From assembly GCA_050259815.1 (NCBI GenBank), contig JBLNBI010000108.1, positions 1-13,512 of the forward strand: a stretch of 13,512 bases of DNA, written 5' to 3'. Origin of the DNA: JAGTRP01 sp050259815. GTDB taxonomy: Bacteria; Pseudomonadota; Gammaproteobacteria; Burkholderiales; Rhodocyclaceae. This document shows, piece after piece, positions 1 to 7,463 of this stretch; positions within the stretch are counted from its first letter, which is position 1, and every line of letters starts with the position of its first letter. The position numbers and the translations under genes were made by a program. Under the pieces are notes generated by a model, which worked only from the letters and a program-made list of their open reading frames with translations, ran no database searches and was not told the origin of the DNA.

Positions 1-510
1 GCCGTCCAGGCCCTGTTCGATGCACTGGATGCCTTCCCTCAGGCCCGTATCATCTTCACGAAGGCTAATGCCGACAGCGGTGGTCGCCTCATCAACCGAA
101 TGGTCGATGACTATGTTGCCCGCCAACCAGAGCGGGCGAAGGCCTTTGTCAGCCTGGGGCAGTTGCGCTACCTCAGCCTGATGCGTCAGGCGGATGCGGT
201 GGTGGGCAACTCCTCCAGCGGACTTATCGAGGCGCCGTCCGCCCTTACTCCTACGGTAAACATCGGCGATCGGCAGAAAGGCAGATTGAGGGCGCCCTCC
301 GTCATTGATTGCGCCGATGATGCCGGTGCAATCGAGGCGGCCTTGGGCCGAGCTCTTTCCCCGGATTTCCAGGCCATTGCGGCCAAGGGAGAAAATCCCT
401 ACGGCCGGGGCGACGCCTCACAGCATATCAAGAACAAGCTGCGGGACGTGTCCCTGGAGGGCATCCTGCTCAAGCGTTTTTATGACATCGAAGGATTGGC
501 GGAGCATTAA
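1..510 (+). CDS. neuC: UDP/GDP-N-acetylglucosamine 2-epimerase, hydrolysing (NeuC/LegG family), 3' part
   Basis: The reading frame is open from base 1, so the start lies outside the window and only the last 169 residues are present; the family is usually about 370-390 residues. These enzymes hydrolyse and epimerise a nucleotide-linked GlcNAc (or its 4-acetamido-6-deoxy derivative) to a free ManNAc-type sugar. That sugar is condensed with phosphoenolpyruvate to give sialic or legionaminic acid. Visible family signatures are GNSSSG (nt 205-222), followed by an IEAPS stretch, and NIGDRQKGR (nt 259-285), which form the nucleotide-binding C-terminal half of the GT-B-like fold. The stop TAA shares its last base with the ATG of the next gene, so the two are translationally coupled. 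Whether the substrate is UDP-GlcNAc, a UDP-bacillosamine-type sugar or a GDP-linked sugar cannot be read from this half; the PtmE-like gene downstream favours a LegG-type GDP-linked substrate. Confidence 0.9.
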   Translation, partial: AVQALFDALDAFPQARIIFTKANADSGGRLINRMVDDYVARQPERAKAFVSLGQLRYLSLMRQADAVVGNSSSGLIEAPSALTPTVNIGDRQKGRLRAPSVIDCADDAGAIEAALGRALSPDFQAIAAKGENPYGRGDASQHIKNKLRDVSLEGILLKRFYDIEGLAEH

Positions 511-1601
511 TGAGCCTACAGATCGGATCCGTTTCAGAGTTGAATCTGGACAGTGCCCGGGTCCCGGGCTTCTACGCGGCGAACTGGCAGCGGAAAATCG
601 CCCTTAGCAATGAAGAGTTCTACCGCTGGCAATTCATGTCCTTGCCCAGAGCGCCCGGCATCGACAGCTGCGTGGTGGCCTATGACCCCGAGAGGGATGC
701 CATCGCGGGGGTCATGGGCTTGAATCCCCGCCCCTTCCACCTTGGGGGCAAGGTGGTCAATGGGGCCGAACTGACCACCTGGGTCGTGGCCGAGGCGTAT
801 CGCAGCACTGGCGCCGGCGCCAAGATTCTCGGCCATATCCAGTCCTCCTATGATGCCTTGATCGGCATGGGCATTTCCGCCATGGCCCTGCCGGTGTATA
901 TGCGCTCGGGTTTTCGCTATCTGGCCGCTATTCCCCGCTTTGTACGGGTGTACGACTTCGATGCCGTGTCTGCGGTAGCGGTGGTCGACTCCGTGGCGAA
1001 GAAGCTGGCGCGGCAGTGGCAGGACAATACCCTTCCCGTTCCTTACAGCGTGCGTGAGGGCATTGGCGACGACGTTGATGCCCTTTTCGGGCGCTTGGCC
1101 AGCCGCTACAACCTGTACGCGCGGGATGCCGGCCACCTGCGCTGGCGCTACGAGCAGCATCCGATTTTTCGCTACCGCGTCTTCGTGGTGCGTCCCGACG
1201 CCGGTGCTGGCGCAGCGCTGGTAGTGCTTCGCCAGGAAACGGCGGTATCCGGGCTTAACCTCTTCCATGTTACCGACTGCATCGGCGATGAAGATGCCAT
1301 GCCTGCCGCGTTTGCCTTCATCGATGACTTCTGCCGGCAGGAGGGCGCCCATGTTGCGGATTTCTACTGTACGGCCGCCAGGGTAAGCAAGTATCCCTTG
1401 AGCTCCGGCTGGTTCTCCACGGTGGATGACGGATGTTTCAAGTTCCCGCACCTCTTCCATCCGGTCGAGGTGCGCACGCCGGCCACCACATCCCTGATTT
1501 ACTGGGCTCGGGAGGATTTCACCGAAATGTGCGACTTCTCGCGGCTCTACGTAACCAAACAGGATGCCGACTTCGATCGGCCGGTACTCAAGGGCGAGTA
1601 G
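510..1601 (+). CDS. GNAT-fold acyltransferase-like protein of polysaccharide cluster
   Basis: This 363-residue protein looks like a member of the GNAT superfamily, of the longer kind often seen inside surface-polysaccharide clusters. The acetyl-CoA pyrophosphate loop is recognisable as RSTGAG (residues 98-103), preceded by a hydrophobic beta strand (VVAEAY) and followed by a helix. It fits the R/Q-x-x-G-x-G/A pattern. The second half contains an LRWRYEQHP segment and a further alpha/beta region typical of two-lobed GNAT proteins. The start ATG at 510 overlaps the previous TAA by one base, and GGAG at 501-504 lies 5 bases upstream. Placed between the epimerase and a deacetylase, it may N- or O-acylate an amino sugar of the pathway. 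Substrate and acyl group are unknown. No signal peptide or membrane segment is apparent. Confidence 0.65.
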   Translation: MSLQIGSVSELNLDSARVPGFYAANWQRKIALSNEEFYRWQFMSLPRAPGIDSCVVAYDPERDAIAGVMGLNPRPFHLGGKVVNGAELTTWVVAEAYRSTGAGAKILGHIQSSYDALIGMGISAMALPVYMRSGFRYLAAIPRFVRVYDFDAVSAVAVVDSVAKKLARQWQDNTLPVPYSVREGIGDDVDALFGRLASRYNLYARDAGHLRWRYEQHPIFRYRVFVVRPDAGAGAALVVLRQETAVSGLNLFHVTDCIGDEDAMPAAFAFIDDFCRQEGAHVADFYCTAARVSKYPLSSGWFSTVDDGCFKFPHLFHPVEVRTPATTSLIYWAREDFTEMCDFSRLYVTKQDADFDRPVLKGE

Positions 1602-1605
1602 GGGT

Positions 1606-2580
1606 ATGGCGCTCACCGTTGTCATGTATCATTATGTTCGGCGCCTGACCGAGTCGCGGTATCCGGAAATCAAGGGGCTGGAGCGGGATCTTTTCGTCCA
1701 GCAACTGCGATATCTCAAACGCTTCTATGTGCCGGTTACCGGCCAGCAAGTGATCGAGGCGGTGCAGGGCAGGGGCAGTCTGCCGGAGAATGCCGTCCTG
1801 CTGACCTTCGACGACGGTTATCTGGACCATTTCACCACCGTTTTTCCCATCCTGCGCCGGGAAGGGCTTTTCGGGGTCTTCTTTCCCCCCGCACGCTGCG
1901 TCTTGGAGGGCAAGGTGTTGGATGTTAACAAGATCCACTACATCCTTGCCTCCACTCCGGACAAATCCAGTCTGGTGGCCGCAATCGACGAAGCAGTCGA
2001 GGAAGCCAGGTCGGAATTCGACCTGCTGCCGCTGCAGCATTACCGGGACCATTACGCAGTGGCCAGTCGCTTCGATCCCGCCGAAGTCATCTATATCAAA
2101 CGCATGCTACAGGTCGCGCTGCCGGAGGTCCTGCGGGCCCGCTTGGCGCAACGGCTATTTGCGCGCTTCGTATCATCCGACGAAAAATCCTTCGCCCATG
2201 AACTGTACATGGATGAGGATCAGGTGGCATGCCTCGTGGACAGCGGGATGATGGTGGGCAGCCATGGCTACAACCATGAATGGCTTGATGCCTTGCCGCC
2301 GGAGGAACAGGCCAGGGAAGTGGATTTGTCTTTGGATTTCATGGAACGCGTCGGTGCAGGCCGGAAAAATTGGATAATGTGTTATCCGTATGGAGCGTGG
2401 AACGCTTCATTGCTCGATATCCTGCGCCAGCGGGGCTGTGCCCTGGGATTCACCACCGAGGTGGCCCTGGCCGATCCGGCGGGGCACGATCCCCTCCTGT
2501 TGCCACGGCTGGATACCAACGATCTGCCCAAAAATGCCGCTGCGGATCCGGTCGCCTGGACTACGGCCGTCAAGGGGTAA
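1606..2580 (+). CDS. Polysaccharide deacetylase (NodB-homology, CE4-type)
   Basis: The 324-residue protein carries the NodB-fold metal-dependent deacetylase motifs. Motif 1 is TFDDGY at residues 67-72 (D69 candidate catalytic base, D70 metal ligand). Motif 2 is SHGYNH at 219-224 (H220 and H224 as metal ligands). Motif 3 is a CYPYG segment near 259-263, and an RLDTNDLP stretch lies near the C-terminus. The N-terminal VVMYHYV is the usual first strand of this subfamily. The ATG at 1606, 4 bases after the preceding stop, puts that strand near the N-terminus. An upstream in-frame ATG at 1564 would add 14 non-conserved residues and overlap the previous gene, so I did not choose it. No signal peptide is visible, suggesting a cytoplasmic enzyme acting on a nucleotide- or lipid-linked amino sugar rather than on cell wall. 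With the upstream GNAT gene it could swap one N-acyl group for another; this is inference. Confidence 0.88.
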   Translation: MALTVVMYHYVRRLTESRYPEIKGLERDLFVQQLRYLKRFYVPVTGQQVIEAVQGRGSLPENAVLLTFDDGYLDHFTTVFPILRREGLFGVFFPPARCVLEGKVLDVNKIHYILASTPDKSSLVAAIDEAVEEARSEFDLLPLQHYRDHYAVASRFDPAEVIYIKRMLQVALPEVLRARLAQRLFARFVSSDEKSFAHELYMDEDQVACLVDSGMMVGSHGYNHEWLDALPPEEQAREVDLSLDFMERVGAGRKNWIMCYPYGAWNASLLDILRQRGCALGFTTEVALADPAGHDPLLLPRLDTNDLPKNAAADPVAWTTAVKG

Positions 2581-2589
2581 CTAATTGAT

Positions 2590-2595
2590 AAGGAG
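2590..2595 (+). promoter_or_regulatory. Ribosome binding site for the CBS-nucleotidyltransferase gene
   Basis: AAGGAG lies 12 bases before the ATG at 2608, inside the 27-base gap that is the longest spacer between plus-strand genes in the window. The spacing is slightly long but the match is strong and no nearer start codon exists. No promoter-like -10/-35 pair is evident in this short spacer. Confidence 0.55.
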
Positions 2596-2607
2596 TTCTG
2601 ATTCGCC

Positions 2608-3657
2608 ATGAATTGGCAGGCGAGCTGCATTCTTCCCGGCATGTCTCTGCGGGAGACCATTGGCAATCTGGATCGCTCTGCATTGCAGATAGCTTTGGTC
2701 ACCGACGGTGCCGGGCATCTTCTAGGCACCGTGACGGACGGCGATATCCGCCGTGCCATCATCCGGGGAGCCGACCTGGATAACCCCATCAGCCAGGTGA
2801 TGAATCCCAAACCTTTTGTGCTGCCCCAGGGGACCAGCGGAGGCCACTGCCTGTCTTTCATGCGCAAGCATGCCATCCACCAAGTGCCCTTGGTGGACGA
2901 AGCCGGCAAACTGGTGGGGCTTGTATCCCTGGATGCCCTTATCGGCGCCGTCGAGCGCCCCAATCCGGTGGTGCTCATGGCCGGCGGCCTGGGGACGCGC
3001 CTGCGCCCTCTTACCGAGAACTGTCCTAAGCCCATGCTCATGGTGGGCGGCAAGCCTATCCTGGAAAATATCCTGGAAAGCTTTGTCGAACAGGGTTTCC
3101 GGCACTTCTTCCTGGCGGTCAATTATCGGGCCGAGATGATCCAGGAACACTTCCAGGACGGAGCCCGGTGGGGCGTCAATATTCAGTACCTCCACGAGAA
3201 CCAGCGTCTGGGTACGGCCGGCGCCTTGAGCTTGCTGGGCCAGCCGCCGGAGAATCCGATCATCGTCATGAACGGCGATCTCCTCACTCGGGCAAGCTTT
3301 ACGGACATGCTGGAATTCCACGAGTCCCATGGCGCCGCAGCCACCATGGCCATCCGGGAATACGACTTCCAGGTCCCCTACGGAGTGGTTCGGGTGGATG
3401 GAGCCAAGATCGTTGAGATCGAGGAGAAGCCGATCCAAAATTTCTATGTCAACGCGGGCATTTACGTTCTTTCTCCCCTGGCTCTCCAACACATCCCGAA
3501 GAACGCCTTTTTCGACATGCCTCAGCTATTCGAAAAACTGCGTCAACAGGCGGCGAGGACCTGTGCTTTCCCGCTACGGGAGTATTGGATCGACATCGGC
3601 CGGGTCGAAGAATTCGAGCGTGCTCAGGAAGAGTGGATTGACGGAGGTAACACTTGA
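2608..3657 (+). CDS. ptmE: CBS-domain sugar-1-phosphate nucleotidyltransferase, PtmE-like (glucosamine-1-P guanylyltransferase)
   Basis: This is a two-part protein of 349 residues. Residues 1 to about 116 form a tandem CBS pair (LVTDGAGHLLGTVTDGDIRR and later VDEAGKLVGLVSLDAL). From residue 121 a nucleotidyltransferase domain follows, with the signature AGGLGTRLRPLT at 125-136, a CPKPML segment, a MNGDLL metal-site strand and a C-terminal EYWIDIGR segment. CBS plus nucleotidyltransferase is the architecture of Campylobacter PtmE, which makes GDP-glucosamine from glucosamine-1-phosphate and GTP as the entry to GDP-linked legionaminic acid synthesis. The CBS pair probably binds a nucleotide regulator. 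The neighbours (NeuC-type epimerase, CMP-sugar synthetase, PtmA-like dehydrogenase) match that pathway. The nucleotide used (GTP, CTP, UTP or dTTP) is not provable from sequence; a related mannose-1-phosphate guanylyltransferase role is the alternative. Confidence 0.85.
   Translation: MNWQASCILPGMSLRETIGNLDRSALQIALVTDGAGHLLGTVTDGDIRRAIIRGADLDNPISQVMNPKPFVLPQGTSGGHCLSFMRKHAIHQVPLVDEAGKLVGLVSLDALIGAVERPNPVVLMAGGLGTRLRPLTENCPKPMLMVGGKPILENILESFVEQGFRHFFLAVNYRAEMIQEHFQDGARWGVNIQYLHENQRLGTAGALSLLGQPPENPIIVMNGDLLTRASFTDMLEFHESHGAAATMAIREYDFQVPYGVVRVDGAKIVEIEEKPIQNFYVNAGIYVLSPLALQHIPKNAFFDMPQLFEKLRQQAARTCAFPLREYWIDIGRVEEFERAQEEWIDGGNT
3643..3648 (+). promoter_or_regulatory. Strong ribosome binding site selecting a TTG start
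   Basis: GGAGGT ends 5 bases before the TTG at 3654. The next in-frame ATG lies far inside the conserved cytidylyltransferase domain, so this site decides that translation starts at TTG, overlapping the TGA of the preceding gene (TTGA). Confidence 0.8.
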
Positions 3658-4370
3658 TCGACGGTAAACGGGTGCTCGGGCTTATCCCTGCCCGAGGCGG
3701 GTCCAAGGGACTGCCCGGCAAGAATATCCGCCCCCTGTGCGGCAAGCCCCTGATTGCCTGGAGCATTGAACAGGGCCGAGCTTCCGCTTGTGTGGATGCC
3801 GTGGTGGTCAGCACCGACAGTCAGGAAATCGCCGATGTGGCGCGCACCTACGGGGCGGAGGTTCCTTTCCTGCGGCCTGCTCATCTGGCTGCAGATACGT
3901 CTCCCACCATTGACGCGGTGATCCATGCCCTGGATTTCCTGGCCGCCGAAGGACGGGAGTTCGATATCGTAGCCTTGCTGGAGACCACGTCCCCTTTGCG
4001 GGATGTCAGCGACATCGACGAAGCCGTTGCTGCCCTGGTGTCGACACCGGGAGCAGAGAGCATCGTGGGGGTTGCCCAAGTGGAGGGCGCCCATCCCGAC
4101 TTTCTGACGACCATGGACCGGGGGTTCCTCCGTCCCTACCGGCAGGTGGGCATGGTGGCCAAGCGTCGCCAGGAACTGGAGGCCCTGTTCTATCCGGAAG
4201 GCACCATTTACGTTTCCTACGCCGAGTCCTTACGCCGGCGGCGATCCTTCTATCACGAGGCCACCTTGGGCCATGTGGGGGACCGGTATAAGGCCTTCGA
4301 GATTGATGAGTTGTGCGACGCCATCGCCGTGGAGGCGCTCCTGGCTGCCAAGTTGAAAGGAATTCTATGA
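3654..4370 (+). CDS. ptmB: CMP-nonulosonate synthetase (acylneuraminate cytidylyltransferase; NeuA/LegF/PtmB)
   Basis: The enzyme activates a nine-carbon sugar such as N-acetylneuraminic or legionaminic acid with CTP, giving CMP-sugar and pyrophosphate. The 238 residues match the usual 220-240 for bacterial single-domain enzymes. The hallmark CTP-binding motif LIPARGGSKGLPGKN occupies residues 10-24. A conserved strand VVVSTDSQEIADVA and the active-site region LLETTSPLRDVSDIDEA follow, as in NeuA, PseF and LegF. Translation starts at TTG 3654, overlapping the preceding stop and backed by a strong ribosome binding site. The gene overlaps the next by ATGA (4367-4370). Position between PtmE-like and PtmA-like genes favours legionaminic acid or a derivative over Neu5Ac, but specificity cannot be read by eye; pseudaminic acid (PseF) is less likely because no Pse gene is nearby. 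Confidence 0.93.
   Translation: MIDGKRVLGLIPARGGSKGLPGKNIRPLCGKPLIAWSIEQGRASACVDAVVVSTDSQEIADVARTYGAEVPFLRPAHLAADTSPTIDAVIHALDFLAAEGREFDIVALLETTSPLRDVSDIDEAVAALVSTPGAESIVGVAQVEGAHPDFLTTMDRGFLRPYRQVGMVAKRRQELEALFYPEGTIYVSYAESLRRRRSFYHEATLGHVGDRYKAFEIDELCDAIAVEALLAAKLKGIL
4355..4361 (+). promoter_or_regulatory. Ribosome binding site deciding the aminotransferase start
   Basis: GAAAGGA lies 5 bases before the ATG at 4367, which overlaps the upstream TGA as ATGA. It supports this start over the in-frame ATG at 4313, which would add 18 arginine-rich, non-conserved residues read from inside the previous gene. Confidence 0.7.
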
Positions 4371-5668
4371 CTGAAAAGAGTTATAGCGAGCGCCTGCGCC
4401 ATGTTATCCCCGGCGGCGCCCACACTTATTCTCGCGGCGACGACCAGTTCCCGAGCAATGCACCGCAGATACTGGTCCGCGGCAAAGGGTGCCATGTCTA
4501 TGACACGGATGGCAGGCGTTATCTGGACTATGGCATGGCCCTGCGGGCGGTCAACGTGGGTTATGCCGAAGACGAGATCGATGAGGCGGCTATCGCCCAG
4601 ATCCGAAATGGCAACAACCTGACCCGTGCCTCCACCATCGAACTGGAAGCCGCGGAGCTGTTGGTGGATTTGATCGATTCGGTGGATATGGTGAAATTCA
4701 CCAAGAACGGTTCCACCGCCGTCTCTGCCGCGGTCAAGCTCGCACGGGCCTATACGGGTCGGGAGTTGGTGGCGCGTTGTACGGAGCATCCCTTCTTCTC
4801 CTACGACGACTGGTTCATCGGATCGACGCCGCTGACCCGGGGCATCCCCCAGGAAACCCTTGAGAAGACCAAGCTGTTCGCCTATGGCGACTTGGCCTCG
4901 ATGGAGCGCCTTGTGGACCAATTCCCTGGGCAAATCGCCTGCGTAGTGCTGGAAGCGGCCACTACCGAGGCGCCGCCTCCAGGCTTCCTGGAAGGATTGA
5001 GGGCGCTCTGCGACAAGAATGGCATCCTTCTGGTGCTGGACGAAATGATCACGGGCTTCCGCTGGCACTTGAAGGGAGCACAGCACGTCTATGGTCTCAG
5101 CCCGGACATCTGTACCTTCGGCAAAGCGATGGCCAACGGCTACTCGGTGGCCTGCGTTGCCGGTCGCCGGGAGATTATGGAATTGGGCTCCATCGACAAG
5201 CCAGGCCAGGAGCGGACTTTCCTGCTCTCCACTACCCACGGGGCGGAGATGAACGGACTCGGGGCATTCGTGCGGACCGTGGGCTTCCTGCGGGAGCATG
5301 GCGTCGTGGACCACCTGTGGGCCTACGGCCAGCGCCTCATCGACCTCATGAATCAAAAGGCCCGGGAGCACGGGGTGGCCGACAGTTTCCGGGCCGGTGG
5401 TATTGCCTGTTCCCCTTATTACCTGACCCTCGACCGTCAGGGTGCCGCTTCCCTGCCCATGCGCACCCTGTTCGCCCAGGAAATGGTCCGCCAGGGCGTG
5501 CTGATGCCCTGGATCGCCCTGTCCTGGCGCCATGGCGACGCCGAATTGGCGCAGACCGAAGCGGCCCTTGACCATGCCCTCAAGGTCTATCGCCAAGCCC
5601 TCGACCAGGGCTGGGAAAATCTCCTGGAAGGAACTCCCATCAAACCCGTATTCCGGCGCTTCAATTGA
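4367..5668 (+). CDS. Class III PLP-dependent aminotransferase, glutamate-1-semialdehyde aminomutase-like
   Basis: This 433-residue fold-type I PLP enzyme resembles HemL. The N-terminus has VIPGGAHTYSRG and a GCHVYDTDGRRYLDY segment, a hallmark of class III enzymes. D225 in LVLDEMITGFR would bind the pyridine nitrogen of PLP. K253 in FGKAMANG is the expected Schiff-base lysine. It is unlikely to be the tetrapyrrole enzyme itself: it sits inside a sugar operon, and its N-terminal segment departs from HemL as I know it. Such HemL-like aminotransferases recur in glycosylation islands and are thought to aminate keto-sugars or related precursors. Directly downstream is a PtmA-like dehydrogenase that could generate the keto substrate. 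It occupies a place near where C. jejuni carries ptmF. The substrate is unknown. Confidence 0.85.
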   Translation: MTEKSYSERLRHVIPGGAHTYSRGDDQFPSNAPQILVRGKGCHVYDTDGRRYLDYGMALRAVNVGYAEDEIDEAAIAQIRNGNNLTRASTIELEAAELLVDLIDSVDMVKFTKNGSTAVSAAVKLARAYTGRELVARCTEHPFFSYDDWFIGSTPLTRGIPQETLEKTKLFAYGDLASMERLVDQFPGQIACVVLEAATTEAPPPGFLEGLRALCDKNGILLVLDEMITGFRWHLKGAQHVYGLSPDICTFGKAMANGYSVACVAGRREIMELGSIDKPGQERTFLLSTTHGAEMNGLGAFVRTVGFLREHGVVDHLWAYGQRLIDLMNQKAREHGVADSFRAGGIACSPYYLTLDRQGAASLPMRTLFAQEMVRQGVLMPWIALSWRHGDAELAQTEAALDHALKVYRQALDQGWENLLEGTPIKPVFRRFN

Positions 5669-5673
5669 GCAAG

Positions 5674-6438
5674 ATGCTGAACGACAAGGTTGTTGTAATT
5701 TCCGGCGGGGCCGGCCTGCTGGGGCAGCGGTTCTGCCATGCCGTGGCGGCTGCCGGCGGCGGCTGCATCGTCGCCGACCGCAACGAGGAAGCCGCCCGGC
5801 AAGTGGCGGTGTCCATCCAGGAAAAGGGCGGCCGTGCCGAGGCGATCGCGATGGACATCAACGTCCTCGACAGCATCCAGGCTGCCATCCAGGCGCTGCA
5901 GCAGCGTCATGGCCGCATCGACGCCGTGGTCAACAGCGCCTATCCCCGTAATCCCCGCTACGGGCGCAAGCTCGAGGATGTGGCCTATGGCGACTTCTGC
6001 GAAAACCTGAGCCTCCACCTGGGCGGGTACTTCCTCGTCTGTCAGCAGTTCGCCCTGCACTTCCGGGACAATGGGGGAGGGTCCATCATCAATCTGGGGT
6101 CCGTTTACGGTTCCGTTGCCCCCCGTTTCGATATTTACAAAGACACGCCCATGACCATGCCGGTGGAGTACGCGGCCATCAAATCCGGCGTGGCCCACCT
6201 GACTCGATATTTCGCCAAGTATTTCGCCAATACGGGAGTCCGGGTCAATTGCCTGAGTCCGGGGGGGATCCTAGACGGGCAGCCGGCCCCCTTCCTGGCG
6301 GCTTACCGGGAACACTGCTGCTCGGTAGGCATGCTCGCCCCGGAAGACCTCAACGGCACCCTGATTTTCCTGCTCTCCGACGCCTCACGCTTCATCAACG
6401 GCCAGGAGCTTATCGTCGACGACGGGTTCAGCCTGTGA
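5674..6438 (+). CDS. ptmA: Short-chain dehydrogenase/reductase, PtmA-like (flagellin modification type)
   Basis: A classical SDR of 254 residues. The NAD(P)-binding loop is SGGAGLLG (residues 10-17), the catalytic serine is S143 in LGSVYGS, and Y166 and K170 form the YAAIK active-site motif. A VNCLSPGGI segment and the C-terminal INGQELIVDDGF complete the family pattern. Between the serine and tyrosine there is an insertion (about 147-162, FDIYKDTPMTMP) that I recall from PtmA-type proteins of flagellin-glycosylation loci. PtmA is assigned to early steps of legionaminic acid synthesis in Campylobacter, with an incompletely defined reaction. I chose ATG 5674. A TTG at 5665 overlapping the preceding stop (TTGA) would add three residues and is possible; neither has a good ribosome binding site. 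The gene overlaps the next by GTGA. Confidence 0.85.
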   Translation: MLNDKVVVISGGAGLLGQRFCHAVAAAGGGCIVADRNEEAARQVAVSIQEKGGRAEAIAMDINVLDSIQAAIQALQQRHGRIDAVVNSAYPRNPRYGRKLEDVAYGDFCENLSLHLGGYFLVCQQFALHFRDNGGGSIINLGSVYGSVAPRFDIYKDTPMTMPVEYAAIKSGVAHLTRYFAKYFANTGVRVNCLSPGGILDGQPAPFLAAYREHCCSVGMLAPEDLNGTLIFLLSDASRFINGQELIVDDGFSL

Positions 6439-7463
6439 GTGCCAAGAACCTTCGGCTGCTGCGGCGGGACGATTCCGACTTCCTGGCCCACCTGGCGGCC
6501 CTGTGGCGCCAGCAAGGGTGGCGCCCCCATTCCCACACCGAGATCGCACTTGCCTATTATGCTCAACGGCCTGCCGACCTGGGTTGCACCGCCGAAGACG
6601 TATCGTACATCGTGCTCCATGACGGGGTGCCGGTACTGGCCTTCCTTGGAGCCTTGCTGAAGGACGGGGACAGGGTACACCTGAAGGCCTTTGAGCTTCC
6701 GGCGCTATGCCTCAGCATCAATGGCTCCATCGATGCCGGCATCCACGATGCCTTCCTGAAGGAATTTTCCCGCCTGCTGGAACAGGTGGATGGTGAAGTC
6801 CTGGTTCGGGATTTCCTGGCCGGAGGGGCCCTCGGTCCCTTGGGATGGTTGCTTCTCCGGCGGGGGGCGACCTTGACTGCAAACACGCTGCAGCTCCTAG
6901 ACCTCGCCCAAGACGAAGCGGTGCTTTGGCGCGAATTGCGTAAGAGCTATAAGAGCCTCATCAATTGGGGGCAGCGGGAACTGACCCTGGAATACATGGA
7001 TAGCGGCAATGCCGATTGGGAACGCATGGATCTCTTCCGGCAACTCCATATCCAGGTGGCAGGACGGGAAACCCGCACCAAGCAGTCCTGGCAGAAGCAA
7101 TTCAAATGGGTGGAGGAAGGCACCGCCTTTGTCATCTTCGGCTGGTGGAAAGGGGAACTGGTCACGGTCGGCATGTATACCTACACGGATCAAGTGTGTA
7201 CGTACTTTTCCTCCGCATCCCGCCGTGACTATTTCGATAAGCCCCTGTTCCACTGCATGCTATGGCAGGGCATCGTCCGCGCCAAGACCCTGGGCTGCCG
7301 CTGGTTCGACGTGAACGAAAAGTATTTCCCTAATCATCCGGTGGTTCGGAACCCGGACAAGAAGCTGATGGCCATCAGCGACTTCAAGGCAGGATTCGGA
7401 GGCGAACTACGGCTCCAAACCGATCTCTCCTTGAATCTCACCCGCACCCGATCTACGGAATGA
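6435..7463 (+). CDS. FemAB/GNAT-like acyltransferase, peptidoglycan-interpeptide-transferase fold
   Basis: This 342-residue protein is read from GTG 6435, overlapping the SDR stop as GTGA. Earlier in-frame codons would run through the SDR gene and give arginine/proline-rich sequence, so they are not used. The C-terminal half carries a LRKSYKSLINWG segment, a long central helix region, the strand pattern AFVIFGWWKGELVTVGMY, then YFSSASRRDYFDKPL and a final GCRWFDVNEKYF. This layout is that of tandem-GNAT FemAB/BioF2-like acyltransferases found next to polysaccharide and flagellin-modification genes. These transfer an acyl or aminoacyl group to an amine. Here an amino group created by one of the aminotransferases is a plausible acceptor. 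No membrane segment is visible. The donor (acyl-CoA or aminoacyl-tRNA) is undetermined. Confidence 0.7.
   Translation: MSAKNLRLLRRDDSDFLAHLAALWRQQGWRPHSHTEIALAYYAQRPADLGCTAEDVSYIVLHDGVPVLAFLGALLKDGDRVHLKAFELPALCLSINGSIDAGIHDAFLKEFSRLLEQVDGEVLVRDFLAGGALGPLGWLLLRRGATLTANTLQLLDLAQDEAVLWRELRKSYKSLINWGQRELTLEYMDSGNADWERMDLFRQLHIQVAGRETRTKQSWQKQFKWVEEGTAFVIFGWWKGELVTVGMYTYTDQVCTYFSSASRRDYFDKPLFHCMLWQGIVRAKTLGCRWFDVNEKYFPNHPVVRNPDKKLMAISDFKAGFGGELRLQTDLSLNLTRTRSTE

Noticed and set aside
1564..1605. Upstream ATG extension of the deacetylase.
   Set aside because: It adds 14 residues before the conserved first strand and overlaps the preceding gene by 38 bases; ATG 1606 is better placed.
534..1625. 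A 363-codon open frame on the minus strand opposite the GNAT-like gene, equal in length to it.
   Set aside because: It is a shadow frame in GC-rich coding DNA: the translation is rich in G, H, R and P with no recognisable motif, while the plus strand has GNAT motifs and operon coupling. The equal length is coincidence.
4253..5596. A 447-codon open frame on the minus strand opposite the aminotransferase.
   Set aside because: The plus-strand protein has clear PLP motifs and a ribosome binding site; the minus translation has low-complexity H/G/R-rich content and no family signature.
4367..5668. Calling this gene hemL (tetrapyrrole glutamate-1-semialdehyde aminomutase).
   Set aside because: It is embedded and translationally coupled in a sugar operon and its N-terminal part departs from HemL as I know it; family resemblance alone does not support the heme function.
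6249..6434. Longer N-terminus for the FemAB-like protein starting within the SDR gene.
   Set aside because: The extension is arginine- and proline-rich sequence read out of frame through conserved SDR codons; GTG 6435 with GTGA overlap fits the operon pattern.
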